DNA from: Caenispirillum bisanense
Lineage (GTDB): Bacteria; Pseudomonadota; Alphaproteobacteria; Rhodospirillales; UBA2165
NCBI GenBank assembly: GCA_945877815.1
Contig: CAMDWJ010000011.1
Span: 1 to 64,000 of the forward strand
Reading direction: 5' to 3'
Length of the DNA: 64,000 bases
Positions 26,144 to 34,422 of the stretch are shown in pieces. The notes under the pieces were generated by a model. It had not been told where the DNA came from. It saw only the letters and a list, made by a program, of their open reading frames with translations, and made no database searches. Position 1 is the first letter of the stretch; each line of letters opens with the position of its first letter. The position numbers and the translations under genes were made by a program.

Positions 26144-27136
26144 ATGAAATTTCTCCACTTCGCGGCCTTTGCCGCGCTTGCGCTGTTTGGAGCCGAGGCC
26201 AAGGCGCAACAGGCGTTTTCCTTCGTCGCCATCGGCGATATGCCTTATGGCGAGCGTGCGGTGATCTATCCCAAATTCACGTCCCTAATCGGCGCGATCA
26301 ATGCGACCCAGCCGGACTTCACCCTCCATATCGGCGACATCAAATCCGGAACCTCGGTCTGTTCCGACGAGGAATTCATCAATCAGCGCGATTTCATGAA
26401 CGCGTTCCGAAGCGCACTTATCTATACGCCGGGCGACAATGAATGGACCGATTGCCATCGCAAAAACAATGGAGGATTCGATCCGATCGAGCGTCTGGCG
26501 AAACTGCGATCGGTCTTTTTCCCCGATACAAAATCGCTTGGTATGAAGCCGATCACACTTGAGCGCCAATCCGACCTTATGCCTGAGTTCAAGCTCTATA
26601 CCGAAAACGCGCGCTTCGAGAAAAACGGTGTCCTATTCGTCACGGCCCACATCGTCGGATCGAATAATAATTTCGAGCCACGCGACCCCAAGGCGATCGA
26701 GGAATTTCGTGCGCGCGATAAAGCCAACATTGCGTGGATCAAGGATGCCTTCACCAAGGCCAATACAACAGGTGCGGCGGCCATCGTGCTAGCGATCCAA
26801 GCCAACCCATTCGTACTCGCCGGCCCGACGACTGTGTTCCCCGCACATAGCGGTTTTACCGCTTCGATCGGCGAGACTTTCATGCCGCTGGCCCGCGATT
26901 TCGCCAAACCGGTTTTGTTCATCCATGGCGACAGCCACATTTTTCGCATCGACCAGCCGTTCAAGACGGGTCCGGGACCGACCCAGCGGAAGGCGCTGGA
27001 TAACATCACGCGCCTTGAGGTTTTCGGCGAGGACCAGATGCATGCTGTGCGCGTCAACGTCGAGCCCGCCATGGGCATGACGGGCATCTGGGCCTTCCAG
27101 CCGATCTTCAATCCCGCAGACCAGATCGCAAAATAG
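26144..27136 (+). CDS. Secreted calcineurin-like metallophosphoesterase
   Basis: This 330-residue protein has a signal peptide ending AEAKA, before QQAFSFVAIGDMPYGE. The five metallophosphoesterase blocks are visible: GDMPYG, HIGDIKSG, TPGDNEWTDC, a VTAHIVGSNNN segment and HGDSH. It would be a periplasmic di-metal phosphatase or nuclease of unknown substrate. The ATG lies ten bases after TTAGGAG and is preferred over a GTG nine bases upstream. It has its own promoter space and is followed by the TauD-type gene. Confidence 0.82.
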   Translation: MKFLHFAAFAALALFGAEAKAQQAFSFVAIGDMPYGERAVIYPKFTSLIGAINATQPDFTLHIGDIKSGTSVCSDEEFINQRDFMNAFRSALIYTPGDNEWTDCHRKNNGGFDPIERLAKLRSVFFPDTKSLGMKPITLERQSDLMPEFKLYTENARFEKNGVLFVTAHIVGSNNNFEPRDPKAIEEFRARDKANIAWIKDAFTKANTTGAAAIVLAIQANPFVLAGPTTVFPAHSGFTASIGETFMPLARDFAKPVLFIHGDSHIFRIDQPFKTGPGPTQRKALDNITRLEVFGEDQMHAVRVNVEPAMGMTGIWAFQPIFNPADQIAK

Positions 27137-27201
27137 GTTTTCACGAAACGGCTGACGCGGCCGCTCCCGCTGCCTAGAATGGCAAAAAATGGGAGCCATT
27201 T

Positions 27202-28071
27202 ATGCCGGTCACTGTCCATCCGTTTGCAATTGGGTTCGGCGCGGAAATTCGCGGGCTTGAGTTGTCTGATCCGGTCTTCGACGGCGATTCGTTCGAAATC
27301 TGGCGGAAGGCTTGGGAAACTCATCGAGTGCTTGTGCTGCACGATCAGTTTTTCACGGACCGTCAGCACATCGCCTTCAGCGAATGGTTCGGCCCGCTTG
27401 AGGAATTTCCCGATCCAAAGGATTGGGCGGCGGACGATCTACCGAATATCCTGCGCGTCTCCAACGTCGATCGCCGCACCGATACGATCAAGGATGTGGA
27501 CGAGCCGGGGCACAAATCCTTCACGCTCGGCACCAGCGACTGGCACACGGATTCGAGCTATCTGAAGGTTCCGTGCAAAGGCTCGCTGCTGTATTCGCGC
27601 GAAGTGCCGGCATCGGGCGGCGATACCATGTTCGCCAATATGGAAGCGGCCTATGCCGCCTTGCCGGACAAACGCAAAGCGGACATCGCACATCTCGAAG
27701 TCGTCCACGATTTCCATTGGACGCGCCGGCGTTTCGGTCTGCCGCCGCGCTCGCCTGAGGTTCAGGCCAAGACCCCGGCCGTCACCCATCCGTTGGTCTG
27801 GACGCTGCCGACCGGTGCCAAAGCGTTGTTGATCGGCTCGCACGCCTGCACCATCGTAGGCATGGAGGAGGGGGTGGCGCGCAAGCTTCTCGACGAATTG
27901 ACCGAATGGGCGACCCAGCCGCAGTTCACTTACCGTCACTCGTGGCGGGTCGGCGATCTCGTGATGTGGGACAATCGCTGCACCATGCATCGTGCAATGC
28001 CGTACGAACTCGCAAATGTTCGCCGCGTCTTGCAACGAACCACCGTTGTCGGCGACGGGCCGGTGGCCTAA
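27202..28071 (+). CDS. TauD/TfdA-family Fe(II)/2-oxoglutarate dioxygenase
   Basis: This 289-residue cytoplasmic oxygenase couples 2-oxoglutarate decarboxylation to hydroxylation of a substrate such as taurine, 2,4-D or an alkyl sulfate. The facial triad is H115 and D117 (WHTDSSY) and H263 (TMHRAMPY). The 2-oxoglutarate Arg follows in RRVLQRTTV. GFGAEIRGLELSDP is the usual N-terminal block. Family members often open ether, sulfonate or phenoxy compounds, which fits the catabolic context. No dedicated transporter is adjacent. Confidence 0.9.
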   Translation: MPVTVHPFAIGFGAEIRGLELSDPVFDGDSFEIWRKAWETHRVLVLHDQFFTDRQHIAFSEWFGPLEEFPDPKDWAADDLPNILRVSNVDRRTDTIKDVDEPGHKSFTLGTSDWHTDSSYLKVPCKGSLLYSREVPASGGDTMFANMEAAYAALPDKRKADIAHLEVVHDFHWTRRRFGLPPRSPEVQAKTPAVTHPLVWTLPTGAKALLIGSHACTIVGMEEGVARKLLDELTEWATQPQFTYRHSWRVGDLVMWDNRCTMHRAMPYELANVRRVLQRTTVVGDGPVA

Positions 28072-28111
28072 GGATGGATCGGGTTATGCGAAACCTTTGG
28101 GGGAGTTTCGT

Positions 28112-28900
28112 ATGACGCTTATTCATAACATCGTTTTGGCCAGTCTTATTTTGGCGTTCGGCGCAGGGGCATCGGCAAACGCGACGGAAAACATTCCCGT
28201 CAAATCCTGGGCCGGCGATTTCGCGCGCGACGGCGCATTTCACTTGCCGGAGGGGATCGAAGGTAAGGTTCCGGCGGTCGCATTCATGCGGGGCACCGAT
28301 GGTGTCGATCAGCGCTTCGATTTCCATAGACCGGGCTTGCTGAGCGCGGGTATCGCCGTGTTCGAGATCGACACCAAGACGGGAATCTTTACCAGCGAAA
28401 AAGATCGGCCCAAAAACGAGTTTTTCGAACCGATCGCCCTGGGCGCCTTGAAGGCATTGCAGGCGCATTCGCGTATCGATCCGACCCGCATCGCGGCCGT
28501 GGGGTAGTCTGCCGGCGCGACCCCAGCCGTAAGTACGGCCCAGACGGCGGTTGCGAACCATTATTTACGCCTGGGCGAGCCAAGGTTTGCCGCGCATGTC
28601 GGCTTTTACGGCGGATGCACGCAGCAGAATTTCCAATTCACAGGGGCGCCAATTTTGGTACTGCAAGGTACCGCGGATACGCACGTGCCCTCTGCGCGCT
28701 GCGAGGCGTTCAAGAAGAATTCCCCCAGCATGGTCATCAATGTCCTCTATCCCGGCGTGCATCACGGGTTCGACAAGGAAGGGGTCAATTGGACCAGCGG
28801 CGGTCGCTCCATGCAGTGGAATAAAGACGCCGCCGAAGATGCTCGGGCGCGCGTTCTCGCCTTTTTGGTCAAGGTGTTGAAGCCGCAGGCTGCGAATTAG
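28112..28900 (+). pseudogene. Secreted dienelactone hydrolase-like alpha/beta hydrolase with an amber stop at the nucleophile elbow
   Basis: The 262-codon frame is open from the signal peptide (ILAFGAGASANA) to the C-terminus except for one TAG at 28505. That codon sits in AAVG-stop-SAGAT, where the family has G-x-S-x-G, so it replaces the residue just before the catalytic Ser. The second half retains PILVLQGTADTHVP (catalytic Asp region) and YPGVHHGFD (catalytic His). A single base change would restore a Trp, Gln, Lys, Glu, Tyr, Ser or Leu codon. A stable short product of 131 residues would lack the catalytic residues. Lesion or sequencing error cannot be told apart here. Confidence 0.82.
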
Positions 28901-29302
28901 CACCATAAATAATCCCCGTTTAATTGGAATTATTTTATTGACTCGCAAATGCCCTCCGCGCTAGACTGACCGCCGTTCACGATCTTTGACGCCTTCGTGC
29001 TTCGCGCCATCCAAACAAGGACGGCGCGCGATGGGCGCGTTCGGCCCCGGCGGGCCGGTCCAAGAAATGTCGATGGGGTGTTGAGTTCCTGTCGATCTCC
29101 GGACTATCGAATGTCGATCCGATGTCGATGACATGTCGATCAAATGTAGCCCTCTTGTCGATGCGATATCGATCCGATGTCGATGCAGCGGAACGAGAAA
29201 GTCTCGGAAATCCGGGATTTTCAGGGTCGGGAGCGGCGATAAATTCAGCAACGTGCGCCGGGGCGTTGCGAACTGCACACAAGATGGCGAAAGAACGATG
29301 CT
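28901..29302. other. Intergenic stretch holding a phased 11-bp repeat
   Basis: This stretch of about 400 bases separates the broken hydrolase from the convergent lactonase-like gene. It is AT-rich at its start (28905-28945) and holds a degenerate 11-bp repeat array near its middle, listed separately. The open frames that cross it owe their HRID/DRHVID-type repeats to the array and do not resemble proteins. Confidence 0.6.
29070..29190. repeat. Degenerate 11-bp tandem repeat (TCGATSCGATG)
   Basis: TCGAT occurs at 29070, 29092, 29114, 29124, 29136, 29158, 29169 and 29180. The steps are 22, 22, 10, 12, 22, 11 and 11 bases, so nearly all copies keep an 11-base phase. The unit is best read as TCGATCCGATG (perfect at 29114 and 29169), with decayed copies between. 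An 11-base period is close to one helical turn. It may be a protein-binding array, a minisatellite remnant or a recombination scar. Confidence 0.65.
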
Positions 29303-30175
29303 CTATTCGTCGTAACGGAAGCGGAAGGCATCGCCCGCCCGCTCGATGAAGCCGAAGGTGGGTGCCGGGAAATGCGCCGGTGCGATCAGCACGCCGCTTT
29401 CTGCATATCGTTCCAGGAAGGCGCGCCGCGTCGCAGCCGATTCGACCGGCACCGAACAGAAGCCCGAGTTCCAGTGCGGATAAAGGCATTGGATTGGATG
29501 ATGCATCAGATCGCCGGTGATGATCGCCGACCGATCCGTGCTTCGTACCTTCAGGCCGACATGACCGGGCGTGTGGCCGGGCAGCGGCAGAAACGAGAGG
29601 TCGTCCTCGATCTCATGATCCATGCCGACGAACGCGGCTTGTCCGCGATCGATCACCGGCAGGATGCTATCGACCAAGTGAACGCCGAGTGCGCCGCCAC
29701 CGGTGCGCGCGACATTGTCCCAGTGCCGCCATTCGGTTTCACAGATGAGATAGGTGGCGTTCGGAAAGGTCGGCACCCAGCGACCGTTCTCGAGCCGCGT
29801 GTTCCAGCCGACATGATCGGCATGCAGATGGGTGCACATGACGAAATCGATATCGTCGGGCGTCGCGCCTGCTTCGGCGAGCCGGTGCAGCCAGGGCGTA
29901 TCGAGGCCGCTGAATTGCGGGGTAGCGCGCTGCTTGTGATTGCCGAAGCAGCCATCGACCAGAATCGTGTGGTGCGGTGTCTTGATCAGGAAACTCTGGA
30001 TGGGAGCTACGAGCATCCCGCTCGCCGGATCGAAATGGCGCGGTACCAGCCAGCCGCGATGTTCGTCGAACGTCGCGGCGCTCCAATCGGGCAGCAGGCG
30101 TTCGGGCGCGAACATCGGCCCGTCCTGTTCGATGACGGTCGTGATGCTGACGGCGCCGAAATCGCGGCGGGTCAC
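29303..30175 (-). CDS. Metallo-beta-lactamase-fold hydrolase (lactonase-like)
   Basis: This 290-residue cytoplasmic Zn hydrolase has the motif THLHADHVGWNT (HxHxDH), LPGHTPGHVGL for the next His, IITGDLMHHP with the bridging Asp, and the final His in IAPAHFPAPTFG. The layout FLIKTPHHTILVDGCFGNHK before the motif is that of the AHL-lactonase/AttM-like group, but the substrate may be another lactone or ester. The GTG start overlaps the stop of the upstream deacetylase gene (GTGA) and is preferred over the longer frame that runs back into that gene. Confidence 0.85.
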   Translation of the reverse strand: MTRRDFGAVSITTVIEQDGPMFAPERLLPDWSAATFDEHRGWLVPRHFDPASGMLVAPIQSFLIKTPHHTILVDGCFGNHKQRATPQFSGLDTPWLHRLAEAGATPDDIDFVMCTHLHADHVGWNTRLENGRWVPTFPNATYLICETEWRHWDNVARTGGGALGVHLVDSILPVIDRGQAAFVGMDHEIEDDLSFLPLPGHTPGHVGLKVRSTDRSAIITGDLMHHPIQCLYPHWNSGFCSVPVESAATRRAFLERYAESGVLIAPAHFPAPTFGFIERAGDAFRFRYDE

Positions 30176-31026
30176 GACGCGATCCCCGGCGCAATGAGCG
30201 TCACGTTGCGGCTTTCGATGAGATCGGCAAAGGCATCGCTTTTGAGGAAGGCGAGTTCGTCCGGGCGACGCGCATGGATCTCGTCGTCGATCCCCGGCGC
30301 CGGCCCGTCGATGCCCGGGTGACACATGATCATCATGTTCGCCTGCGGATCGGTGAGATAGGCCGCGAACATGCGTGCGACGTTTTCGGCAGCGCTGAAA
30401 TCTCGCACGCCGCGAAAGCCCGTATTGCCCCGCAGTCCGGCAGCGCGTGCCAGCGCTGCGAACTTGCGGCCCAACTGGGCGATGATGATGGCACGCGGCA
30501 CGGACACGCCGCGCCGCACGATTTCGAGGGCCGGTTCGTCGCAGAAGCGGAAAAAGATGTCGGGGCTAAGTCGTTGCCGGGCGACCGCGAGGACGACGTC
30601 GCGCACGATGGGCAATTGGTGGACGTGGTGATGTCCGTCGAGATAGCGGGGCGGGGCGCCCATCACAGCCTCAAAGCGGTCGAGTTGGGCATTCAACTCT
30701 TGGGCGATTTCGTCTGCGAAAATTCGGCGCATGAGTGCGCGGCCCAATAAATTGGTCAATTTCGGAAATGTTCCATCCGGCGCCAAATTTATCATATTTG
30801 TCAATGGTTTAAGATCGGTCAGCGTAAAATGCAGCCCGATCGTGAAACGTTCGCCCAGGCTGGGCGCCAGATCGCGTAAAATCCGTCCCTCGGTCTCCCA
30901 ATACGGAGAAACCGTCATCACGCTGGTGGCCGAGAGCCGTCGCAGGCTCGCCAATTCGCGAATACCCCTGGAAATTCCAGGGGTTAAGGCGTAATCATCA
31001 GCACAAAGAATAATGGGGGTTTTCAT
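30172..31026 (-). CDS. ChbG/HpnK-family deacetylase
   Basis: This 284-residue YdjC-type carbohydrate deacetylase has the metal motif CADDYALTPGISRGI (D-D) near the N-terminus and DGHHHVHQLP at about residue 130. MCHPGID is the C-terminal catalytic His block. Relatives remove N-acetyl groups from chitobiose (ChbG) or from hopanoid-linked GlcNAc (HpnK). The divergent neighbour is a polyprenyl-phosphate-type glycosyltransferase, which favours a lipid-linked glycan substrate. An overlapping lactonase-like gene follows. Confidence 0.85.
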   Translation of the reverse strand: MKTPIILCADDYALTPGISRGIRELASLRRLSATSVMTVSPYWETEGRILRDLAPSLGERFTIGLHFTLTDLKPLTNMINLAPDGTFPKLTNLLGRALMRRIFADEIAQELNAQLDRFEAVMGAPPRYLDGHHHVHQLPIVRDVVLAVARQRLSPDIFFRFCDEPALEIVRRGVSVPRAIIIAQLGRKFAALARAAGLRGNTGFRGVRDFSAAENVARMFAAYLTDPQANMMIMCHPGIDGPAPGIDDEIHARRPDELAFLKSDAFADLIESRNVTLIAPGIAS

Positions 31027-31107
31027 GTCGGCCCGGTGGAATAACCGCTCCCGTACATCATTACTGCCTTATATGCTACACACGCGTGGACACAGGGTGG
31101 AACTATA

Positions 31108-32151
31108 ATGAACCGCGAGACGTCCGAAATGCGCTGGATGATTCCGAGAACGGGAACGCCGGAAATTTCCGTCGTTGTTCCTTTCTACAATGAAGAGGCC
31201 AACGTGCACGCGCTGTTTGCGCGTCTGATCCCGGTCCTGCGCGGCCTCGTCGTCCCCTATGAGATTGTCTGCGTCAATGACGGCAGCAAGGATGGTACGC
31301 TCGAACGTTTGATCGACGAAGCGCGCCATCACCCCGCGATCCGCGTGGTCGATCTGTCGCGCAACTTCGGCAAGGACGCGGCACTTTCGGCCGGGATCGC
31401 GCGTGCTTCGGGCCGCGCGGTCATTCCGATGGACGGCGATCTTCAGCATCCGCCGGAATTGATCCCTGAACTTGTCCAGAAATGGCGTGATGGGTTCGAG
31501 ATGGTTTATGCCGTCCGCAATTCACGCCAGGATCAATCCTTTACGAGCCGTACGTCGGCGCGCGCCTTCTATTGGCTGTTCCGTCAATGCTCAGAGGTTT
31601 CGCTGCCCGAAGGTGCAGGTGATTTTCGACTGCTCGACCGCAAGGTGGTCGATGCCTTGAATGCTATGCCGGAACGCAACCGCTTCATGAAGGGTATGTT
31701 CGCCTGGCTCGGTTTCCGCCAGACCAGCGTTCCCTACGATGTGGAAGAACGCGTGAACGGCAAGACGAAGTGGTCGTTCTTCAAGCTGTTGAGCTTCGCC
31801 TTCTCCGGGCTCGCCGGCTTCTCGAAATTGCCGCTGCGTGTCTGGGGCGTAGTCGGCGCCACGATTTCGTTCCTGGCATTTGCCTATATCGCGGTGCGTC
31901 TGGTTCGCACCGCGCTCTACGGCATCGATGTGCCGGGCTACGAATCCATCATCATTACGATCCTGTTCCTAGGCGGCATCCAGCTCGTGTCTCTGGGTGT
32001 GCTCGGCGAATATCTCGGCCGCGTGTTCGACGAAGTGAAGGGCCGTCCGCTCTATGTGGTGCGCGAATCCTACGGCTTCGCCGACGAAACCGCGGCGCAG
32101 GCTGCTCCGGTCTCGGAAGTGCCGGGCTTCCGGATCGTCAATGGCTCTTAA
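31108..32151 (+). CDS. Membrane-anchored family 2 glycosyltransferase (GtrB/DPM1-like)
   Basis: This 347-residue enzyme probably moves a sugar from a nucleotide onto polyprenyl phosphate. The GT-A domain has VPFYNEEANVHALF, CVNDGSKDGT, LSRNFGKDAALSAGI and the metal motif DGDLQHPPELI. FMKGMFAWLGFRQ is typical of GtrB/ArnC types. Two transmembrane helices follow (about residues 240-260 and 280-300), in GVVGATISFLAFAYIAVRL and IIITILFLGGIQLVSLGVLGEYLGR. It is followed by a methyltransferase gene after 25 bases. Confidence 0.9.
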   Translation: MNRETSEMRWMIPRTGTPEISVVVPFYNEEANVHALFARLIPVLRGLVVPYEIVCVNDGSKDGTLERLIDEARHHPAIRVVDLSRNFGKDAALSAGIARASGRAVIPMDGDLQHPPELIPELVQKWRDGFEMVYAVRNSRQDQSFTSRTSARAFYWLFRQCSEVSLPEGAGDFRLLDRKVVDALNAMPERNRFMKGMFAWLGFRQTSVPYDVEERVNGKTKWSFFKLLSFAFSGLAGFSKLPLRVWGVVGATISFLAFAYIAVRLVRTALYGIDVPGYESIIITILFLGGIQLVSLGVLGEYLGRVFDEVKGRPLYVVRESYGFADETAAQAAPVSEVPGFRIVNGS

Positions 32152-32176
32152 ACGATACGCGCGCTAGCTTCGCCTC

Positions 32177-32926
32177 ATGAACAGTGAGGCGAGGCCCGCC
32201 GCATCTTCGAGCGACCAAGCCACTAGCGACCAAGCTTGGGCCGAATTCTGGGGCGGCACCCATTCCATCTATGTCAATCCGCGCCATGTCGAGGTCCACT
32301 ACACGCGCCTCGCGCGAGACCTTACGGCGCTTATCGAAACCCGGAACCGTCCGCTTGTCCTCGATTGGGGCTGCGGTGATGCCTTGAGTGCGCCGGCGAT
32401 CGTCGGCGCCTGCGCGGAGCTTTGGCTTTATGACGCCGTCGGCCCGGTGCGCCTGCGTATTGCGCAGCGTTTTGCCGGCATGTCGGGAATTCGCGTACTG
32501 GAGGATGCCGAGTGGCAGGGGCTCGCACCCGCGAGTCTCGATATGATCATCGTGGTATCGGTCGCCCAATATCTCGGGCAGGGTGATCTGGAACGCCTGC
32601 TCGATCATTTCCGCCGTGTCGTGCGGGTCGATGGTGAGGTCATCTTCGCCGACATCATCCCGCCGCATGTCAGCATGATCAGCGATGTTTCCTCACTGCT
32701 CGGCACGGGCTGGCGCAACGGATTTTTCCTCGCCGCCTGTGCCGGCCTCGCGCGCACTTTTTTTTCGGAATATCGCCGCCTCCGCGCGACGGCCGGGTTT
32801 TCGTGCTACGCGCAGGCGGGTTTCGAAGCCCTGTGCGTCCGGCACGGATTCGCGGTCGAGCGATTGGCGCGTAACGTCGGCTTCAACCAGCAGCGCATGA
32901 CGTTCCGGCTTAGGCCTTCCGGATAG
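32177..32926 (+). CDS. Class I SAM-dependent methyltransferase
   Basis: This 249-residue protein has a Rossmann-type SAM site: VLDWGCGDALSAP (motif I), LWLYDAVGPVR (motif II), LDMIIVVSVAQYL (motif IV region) and DGEVIFADIIPPH. The acceptor is unknown. Its position in the glycan block (deacetylase, polyprenyl glycosyltransferase, GT-C-like membrane protein) suggests a sugar or lipid-carrier acceptor. Its 3' end overlaps the convergent membrane-protein gene by 17 bases. Confidence 0.82.
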   Translation: MNSEARPAASSSDQATSDQAWAEFWGGTHSIYVNPRHVEVHYTRLARDLTALIETRNRPLVLDWGCGDALSAPAIVGACAELWLYDAVGPVRLRIAQRFAGMSGIRVLEDAEWQGLAPASLDMIIVVSVAQYLGQGDLERLLDHFRRVVRVDGEVIFADIIPPHVSMISDVSSLLGTGWRNGFFLAACAGLARTFFSEYRRLRATAGFSCYAQAGFEALCVRHGFAVERLARNVGFNQQRMTFRLRPSG

Positions 32927-34280
32927 TCCTGCCGATCATCCGCGGCAGCACGATCAACACGATCAGCGCCACCAGCCAGACGATGCGGTTGCCGTAACGG
33001 TCGGCCGGGTTCGAGATCGCCCCGCAAATGAAGGCATTGCCGAGATAGGCGAGGCTCGCGAGCGACGCGATGGTCAGGTTCCAACGATCTCGGCGCCGCC
33101 ACGCCAGCCATACCGTGAGGAGCGCAAGCGGCAGAACGGTCAGCATGGCGGGCACATGCACGAGATTGATCGTCGTCATCGGCGACAATTCGACGTCCTT
33201 ATAGCTTTGCTGGCGCGCCGCCATGAAGGCTGCATTTTCGTGCGCGTAGTAGGTGCGGATCTCGAGATCGAGAAATTCCACCATCGTGCGGAAGCCTTCG
33301 CCAGTGCGGAAGGTCACGATCTGCTCGGCCATCAATTCGGCCATGGTCACGACGAACTGGACCGGATGGCGATCGAGGATTTCGTCGAGCATCCACGGCG
33401 CTTCCTTGAGCATCGCGTCCCATCCGCCGATCGGATGGAAGAAATCGTTGTGCCAGAGGAATTCGTTGGCGTCGGGCACGAGCTTGTGGCGATACGGGCA
33501 GAAGATCGATTTGTGTGCCGTCGGGTCCTCGCAGGTTTCTTCGAGGAATTCCTGCACCATGCCTTTTTCGACGAGGACCGCGAGTGTCAGGACCTGTGTG
33601 GTGCGCGGCGTGAAGAAGACCTTGCCGGTGGCCATCCAATTCGCAGCCACAGTGAATGCCGTGCCGAGGATGACGCCGATCAGGACGTAGCGGACATGCA
33701 GACGGCAGAACGGCCAGTTGTAGGCGGCGAGCTTGTCGAAGACGAAAATGCAGGCCACCAGGCCGATGCTGAGCGCAATGTGGGTCGGATGCGCGGCCCC
33801 AGCGACGGCCAGCAGAAGCACGAAGATCGTCCGTCTTACTGCGCCCAGCCGCACATCGGTCTGCGCCAACATGATGGCGAGCAGGACGGTCGGCGTCGTA
33901 AAGACGTCCGGCATGACGGTGCTGGCGAGCCAAGGCATGCCGGTGAAGATCATCAGCGCGGCCAGCACAAGGAGGCTCGCGCGCAATCCGAGGTCCGGGA
34001 ATAAAATGCGTCGCGCCTCGAACAAAATATAGGCGAGCAGTACGCTCTGAGTGACGATGATCGGCCAGACGCTGTTGAAAGGACGCGCCACGGCGGCGAA
34101 GACCCCGTAGCCCGCCGTGCGAAAGATCGGAATCTTCCAGGTGTAGGGCAGTGTTATGTAGTCGAGGCTATCGAAATAAAAGATCGGATAGCCGTTCCAG
34201 AACGCCGGGATCAGTAATGCCAGCGTAATTGCCAGGATCGCGCCGACAGCGTAGGCGGTGGGACGAATGGAAAAGGTCAT
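32910..34280 (-). CDS. Polytopic membrane protein, GT-C glycosyltransferase-like
   Basis: This 456-residue protein has about nine to ten hydrophobic segments and a soluble central part (about residues 215-360). An early acidic loop, YPIFYFDSLDYITLPYTWK, contains a D next to aromatic residues, as in GT-C enzymes that use polyprenyl-phosphate sugars. A second acidic pair (MPDVFTTPTVL) follows the third helix. No named family is certain from sequence alone. It is adjacent to a GtrB-like enzyme that could supply its donor, and a role as the final glycosyl transferase in the envelope is inferred from that. Confidence 0.6.
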   Translation of the reverse strand: MTFSIRPTAYAVGAILAITLALLIPAFWNGYPIFYFDSLDYITLPYTWKIPIFRTAGYGVFAAVARPFNSVWPIIVTQSVLLAYILFEARRILFPDLGLRASLLVLAALMIFTGMPWLASTVMPDVFTTPTVLLAIMLAQTDVRLGAVRRTIFVLLLAVAGAAHPTHIALSIGLVACIFVFDKLAAYNWPFCRLHVRYVLIGVILGTAFTVAANWMATGKVFFTPRTTQVLTLAVLVEKGMVQEFLEETCEDPTAHKSIFCPYRHKLVPDANEFLWHNDFFHPIGGWDAMLKEAPWMLDEILDRHPVQFVVTMAELMAEQIVTFRTGEGFRTMVEFLDLEIRTYYAHENAAFMAARQQSYKDVELSPMTTINLVHVPAMLTVLPLALLTVWLAWRRRDRWNLTIASLASLAYLGNAFICGAISNPADRYGNRIVWLVALIVLIVLPRMIGRTIRKA

Positions 34281-34422
34281 GCGGCGCCGGGTGCGCCCAA
34301 GTGGATGAGTGGCGCAGGCGCCGTTTCGGCCACGAATTCCCTTCGCATGATGCCTCCCATATATTTAGGTAATCGAATTTACGGGAGTTGGCGGAAGACC
34401 GCCAGTGCGCTCGCGGTCACGA

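Noticed and set aside
28505-28507. Pyrrolysine or programmed amber readthrough in the hydrolase
   Set aside because: Pyrrolysine systems are not expected in this kind of organism, the residue before the catalytic Ser is usually Tyr, Trp or similar, and no recoding element was seen. Mutation or error is simpler.
28961-29489. Minus-strand frames with HRID/DRHVID-type repeats
   Set aside because: The peptide repeats are a by-product of the 11-bp DNA repeat and appear in more than one frame, so there is no sign of selection for protein.
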